24,061 nucleotides of DNA, taken from NCBI GenBank assembly GCA_024364805.1, contig CM044499.1:78626150-78650210 (forward strand). Direction: 5' to 3'. The notes beneath the pieces were generated by a model that was not told where the DNA came from, searched no databases, and saw nothing but the letters and a program-made list of their open reading frames with translations. Below, in pieces: positions 1-24,061 of the stretch. Origin of the DNA: Euprymna scolopes. Its lineage: Eukaryota > Mollusca > Cephalopoda > Sepiida > Sepiolidae. The translations under genes and the position numbers were made by a program. Position 1 is the first letter of the stretch; every line of letters begins with the position of its first letter.

Positions 1-1623
1 TGTTGAAGCACATTAGGTATGTAATATTGCCGATGTCCAGGAAAATACAGCATACGCTTGTAATGCTATTTGAATTGTTTATTTGCAAAAAATATAAAAA
101 AAATTTTACGAATTAGGCACAAGACCATCCAAAGTGTGGGGGTATGAGTGATGTTGGTTAACTTTTGTATATTCTATTTATCTATCTCACTTTGCTGAAA
201 TCATTTCAGTCACCACAATATCACATTTATTCTTGGGACCATCCCATTAAAAATGTTCACAAGGTGTTAAGAATATAAAATTTTTATTCATAAATATATG
301 TATCTATAAATTCTTTGGAAATAGAAAGTGGGACAACAAAAAACATAATCGGTTTGTACCCACTGTTTTCTGGTTTGTTTAGAACCGAAAGCAAGCAGAT
401 TGATCTCTAAATGGAAGTGGGACTTATGTGGAAGAAAATGAGGAAGAGATTGAGTTTGGGGATAAATGGTGTCCTTCCAAGATAAATTTAATTTGGTAAA
501 GTTAAGGTCAAAATAAGAGTAAAGAGAAGGCATCTAGGAGGAGTGCTATTACCAAAAAGTAAAAATGAGGACAGGACTCATTCACTCGATTTGCTAATTT
601 ACCTATAGGGTTAGGGCTTGGCATGACCATGGAACACTACTCATATTAGACTCCTTTTTGTACACATAATTTGCATCCACAGTTTGTCCAATTACAAAGA
701 ATGTAATCTTTTTTCTATCACATCTAATTTTGACCATAAGCTGATGCTTAAAGAACGCAATCAAACCTTAATCAGAGAAAAGTTTTCCCCTTGAGATTTC
801 TTCCGATGTAATGTCACTCGAGCTACAGCAAGGATCGTGACAAACACCATAGTCTCTCCCTGTCCTGTGGCAGTTCATTGTTGTCAATAGATAAGTCACA
901 GTTAGTGAGAGAGGATACTTGAGACGTCACATCGCTGACATACGTCCAGTACTATTTGAGTTAGTAATATTTTAAGAAAGTGTGATTATGCAGTGAGGAC
1001 AATCTGGTGAGTCTGCAATTTTTTCATTGTATTTCATGTAAAGTTTGAGCCAAGAAAAAGTTTGCAAACAAAAATGTAATGTTTATTATGTATTTACTTC
1101 ATGATATTTCAAAAGATTTCCTTATGTACTCATATTTAACTAAATAAAACAGAATGTATAACAAATGTGTTTCAGCTTCACATCATATGATCCAACAATT
1201 TCAAAAATCTATCATAGATCAAACTGAATTTTCTTTTGCCAATAAAGATAAGGGTCAAAGGTACTAGGCACGGATTGACAAGTTGGAACTTCTATAAAAG
1301 ATATATCTTCTCATCCCTTGTACTTGCCAATCTTGCTGCAGATGGAATAATGTAATGCTGATCAATTATCTGCTGTCTTGTTATTGTTATTATTGACTAA
1401 ATTGGATTTCTATATAAAATCGATAAAAATTGACTCATCTGGTTTGCATGAAGTCCTCCTTGTTAACCATAGTTATTCATTACTTTTGTAGATTTTTACT
1501 CTTAACACCTAGAACACAAGGCTCAGCAGTTGCATATGTAGTCAAGAAAAGTTTGGCCAAAAACACAGAAGGATATGGTAGCTGCCATATGCAAAAGTAA
1601 TATTCTTAACCTCAATCCATGAA
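1..1623. other. Upstream intron, mostly featureless
   Basis: This AT-rich sequence presumably belongs to the intron before exon A. No family-like coding exon was found on either strand. A stretch at about 780-960 is richer in G+C and stays open for about 50 codons on the minus strand, but it matches nothing I recognise. No repeats of note. Confidence 0.5.
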
Positions 1624-1842
1624 TTTTTTTTTTTACATGCAAAGGTAAAGGTAATTAGAAGCGGGTCCTGATGTTAACTCCTCCCCCAAAGCCATGTTAG
1701 TTGGGTATCCTTGACACTACCATGTTGTCACAGTGAGGAAAAGTTGGACTTGGGCAAATCCTACTGCCCTCACAGTGGATTTCAACTCTGGTTCTTGTAT
1801 CTTGAGATAGCACTACTTTTCTAGTTGCCAGCTTATTATAAA
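1624..1842 (-). mobile_element. tRNA-derived SINE with poly-A tail
   Basis: Read on the minus strand, TGGCAACTAG (1830-1821) resembles a pol III A box. About 42 nt later GTTGAAATCC (within 1788-1777) resembles a B box, with an anticodon-arm-like stretch between them. A non-tRNA body follows and ends in an uninterrupted run of A (T 1624-1634 on the plus strand). Order, spacing and tail fit a tRNA-headed SINE of about 215 bp. The exact family is not known to me, the boxes are diverged, and no clear target duplication was found. Confidence 0.55.
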
Positions 1843-2038
1843 AGATCTGATGCAGCATTCTATAACTGCTACATAATGAAATGAAAAGGGTTTTCTTTTA
1901 ACGTGAACCATGTAATTTCCATGGATCTCACTTGTAATAATTTTATTTGGTGATCTGTGTCCGTATAGTTATTCAAACTTTCGTCAATTTCGGAAAACTC
2001 ATGAAGAATATGTCAAATATAAAGAATGTATTTTTCAG

Positions 2039-22400
<20,362 letters not shown>

Positions 22401-23409
22401 GTAAGTATCAATTATTTGAAGAATTTTATTTAAAAAAAAACTTTTGGCAAAACAAAAAAATTAAATTATGTTTAGCTAGCAGGACTCATTAACTGGCATT
22501 GCCCAATGGAAGCATGCCCCCTCCTCGTAAAAAAATAAACTACGATTGTTGTTGGTGACCAATTCCCTACATCCTAATGTTAAGAACGAATGTTGGAATA
22601 GACATGCTAACCTCCTCATATTAAGAATGTCGCATGGAATAGACATGGTAAGAATGGCTTCTGGAATAGATACCTCATTTTATGAGTTAAGGGGGGGGAC
22701 TATCCAAGTATTTGCCCCAAGTTCAATCTTGATATATGTTGTCAGCATACCACCCACAAAAACTATAAACCAAAAAAAAAAAGGGGAATGGGTGGCAGTG
22801 TTGTGTCGAGAGAAATACATTTTTTTTTATCGCTTGTGCATAGAGCGGTGAATTACAGTGCATAATGCATGTCATTATATCTCGAAAACTACTTGTCTCC
22901 ACCAAAGTTAAAATAGAATGTTTTATTCAGAATAGTCTAAAACCTATAAAAGTTGTCAGTTTAAAGGAAATAGTGTAGTTGGTGCTAAGGTAAAAAGTAC
23001 CTAAAAAAAAAGTTAATGTCTGAGCAGTGTGGAAAGTATGAAAAGAGAACTAAACAGAAAACAACTATGTTAAAAAAAACAAAACAATATAACAAATAAG
23101 TATATACGTAGGCAATGTAATAAAGAGGAAATTTGTACTTTAGCAGCAAACAAAAAAGATAGACAAAGAAAGTAAAAAATTTTTAAAAAACTGGCGTAAA
23201 TGTCGTCAAATACAAACTGAATGAAAAGTAATGAAAATGATAATTTATGTGGACGTAATTCAGGCTTAGCGTGTGAAAATGTGTTTTACATAAAAAGAAA
23301 TCGTTTTTATGATTTGAAAGTGAAAAATAATAATTTTTTTTGTTTAATCACCCCAATCTAGGCTCGGTGCCACTTTGATGTAGGGAGCTATTACAACTCT
23401 CTTTTATTA
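22401..23409 (+). other. Intron 5 start, no exon found
   Basis: The sequence begins with a GTAAGT donor. It has three imperfect repeats of GGAATAGA(C/T)A (22595, 22636, 22663), each preceded by TAAGAA, and a CCACCCA/TGGGTGG inverted repeat (22750-22756, 22789-22795). No stretch resembles the expected next SLC22 exon. Nothing else is supported. Confidence 0.6.
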
Positions 23410-23417
23410 AGAGATTC

Positions 23418-23846
23418 GGCAGACGTTTATGAAAATGCCTTCTCCCTGTAAATTCCACAATTTACATTTCTTTTTGCGTTTTTCACATTAATCTCATTGA
23501 TTACAAACTTAACTTTCAGTTATAAAAAAGTAAAATCGAAAAAACCCCCCACTTTTTTATGATTTTTATCGTCGGGGATCAGTTTTCAATTATAACGTTC
23601 TACTAAATTGAACATGTACTTTGTGACTATCACCAACAGCAATATTGTCGCAATATTTTTCTCGGTGACGGTCACAAAGTATGTGTTCAATTTAGTAGAA
23701 GGTTATAATTGAAAACTGATCCCCAACGATAAAAATCATAGAAAAGTGTTTTTTAATCTGAAAAGTAACTTTGTAATTGATGAGATTAACGTGAATAAAT
23801 TGTGGAATTTAGAGGGGGGGGATTATCAATTTCCAAAACGTCCGCC
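23418..23846. mobile_element. 429-bp foldback MITE with 8-bp target duplication
   Basis: The ends are GGCAGACGTTT and the complement of GGCGGACGTTT. The arms pair over most of the element, including AATTCCACAATTTA, ATTAATCTCAT, GATTTTTATCGT and GGGGATCAGTTTTCAATTAT, around a short centre near 23640-23668. AGAGATTC is repeated directly at 23410-23417 and 23847-23854. A non-coding, fully palindromic body with an 8-bp duplication fits a hairpin MITE mobilised by a transposase making 8-bp duplications (hAT, P or Merlin class). The element is non-autonomous. Confidence 0.85.
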
Positions 23847-23966
23847 AGAGATTCGTTCATATTTACATCTCATAAGTTTTGACAGTCGATTGACTAATAT
23901 TTTTTATTAAATCAAATCATTAAATAAAAAAAGCTGGGACAATTTTTGTTTTTTATTTAATGTAGA

Positions 23967-24061
23967 AGACAAACGTTTTACAGACGTTACCATAACGTGT
24001 GCTGGTGGAAAGAAAAAAACCCAAAAAAGACAAACGTTTTACAGACGTTACCATAACGTGT
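23967..24061. repeat. 61-bp direct repeat at window end
   Basis: A 34-bp string starting AGACAAACGTTTTACAGACG occurs identically at 23967-24000 and 24028-24061, period 61 bp. The spacer is GCTGGTGG plus A-rich sequence. The second copy reaches the last base, so a longer tandem array may continue outside. Confidence 0.85.

Noticed and set aside
288-533. 81-codon open frame on the minus strand
   Set aside because: It has no domain, an AT-driven composition and no splice or family support; likely chance.
780-960. Missing first exon of the transporter
   Set aside because: G+C is higher, but no plus-strand frame resembles the extracellular loop, and no donor in phase 0 precedes the FVC exon.

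Overview
The window looks like AT-rich animal nuclear DNA from an invertebrate, most likely a lophotrochozoan such as a mollusc. The signs are GT-AG introns of 2 to 6 kb, long (AT)n, (CT)n, (CA)n and (AAT)n microsatellites, and a mix of decayed mariner, IS1595-type, Penelope-like, non-LTR and SINE copies. The species cannot be fixed from the sequence. No rRNA, tRNA gene, CRISPR array or bacterial-type operon is visible.

One host gene spans nearly the whole window on the + strand: an SLC22-type (major facilitator superfamily) organic ion transporter. Five consecutive internal exons (2039-2142, 7903-8057, 10289-10457, 16445-16669, 22174-22400) join in frame into 293 intact residues. They run from the motif before TM2 (FVC) through SDKFGRKP, RFISG, the SSKRTL and RDWRTL segments and ESPRWL to LDRWGRKP. 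The first exon (TM1 and the large extracellular loop) must lie left of position 1. The last exons (about TM11-12 and the C-terminus) must lie right of 24061.

The introns are a graveyard of mobile DNA. Upstream flank: a minus-strand tRNA-derived SINE (about 1624-1842). Intron 1: a Penelope-like (PLE) GIY-YIG endonuclease fragment, a 1326-bp IS1595/Merlin-like transposon (3812-5137) inserted just behind it, and beyond that a 5' regulatory-looking stretch with a nearly complete type I hammerhead ribozyme fold (5500-5552). A tandem repeat and several microsatellites follow. Intron 3: a 369-bp foldback element (11815-12183) and a smaller, older relative (about 15058-15337). Intron 4: a dead Hsmar1-like mariner (19544-20808) with TA duplications, and a tail of a non-LTR reverse transcriptase (21737-21910). 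Downstream of the last exon: a 429-bp foldback MITE with an 8-bp target duplication (23418-23846), and a 61-bp direct repeat running off the window end.

The transporter acts alone here, with no other host gene visible. The most interesting structure is in intron 1. Removing the IS1595-type element would bring the PLE endonuclease tail, a CCAAT/TATA-like promoter and the hammerhead fold into one collinear, same-strand arrangement. This is the architecture expected of a ribozyme-bearing Penelope-like element.
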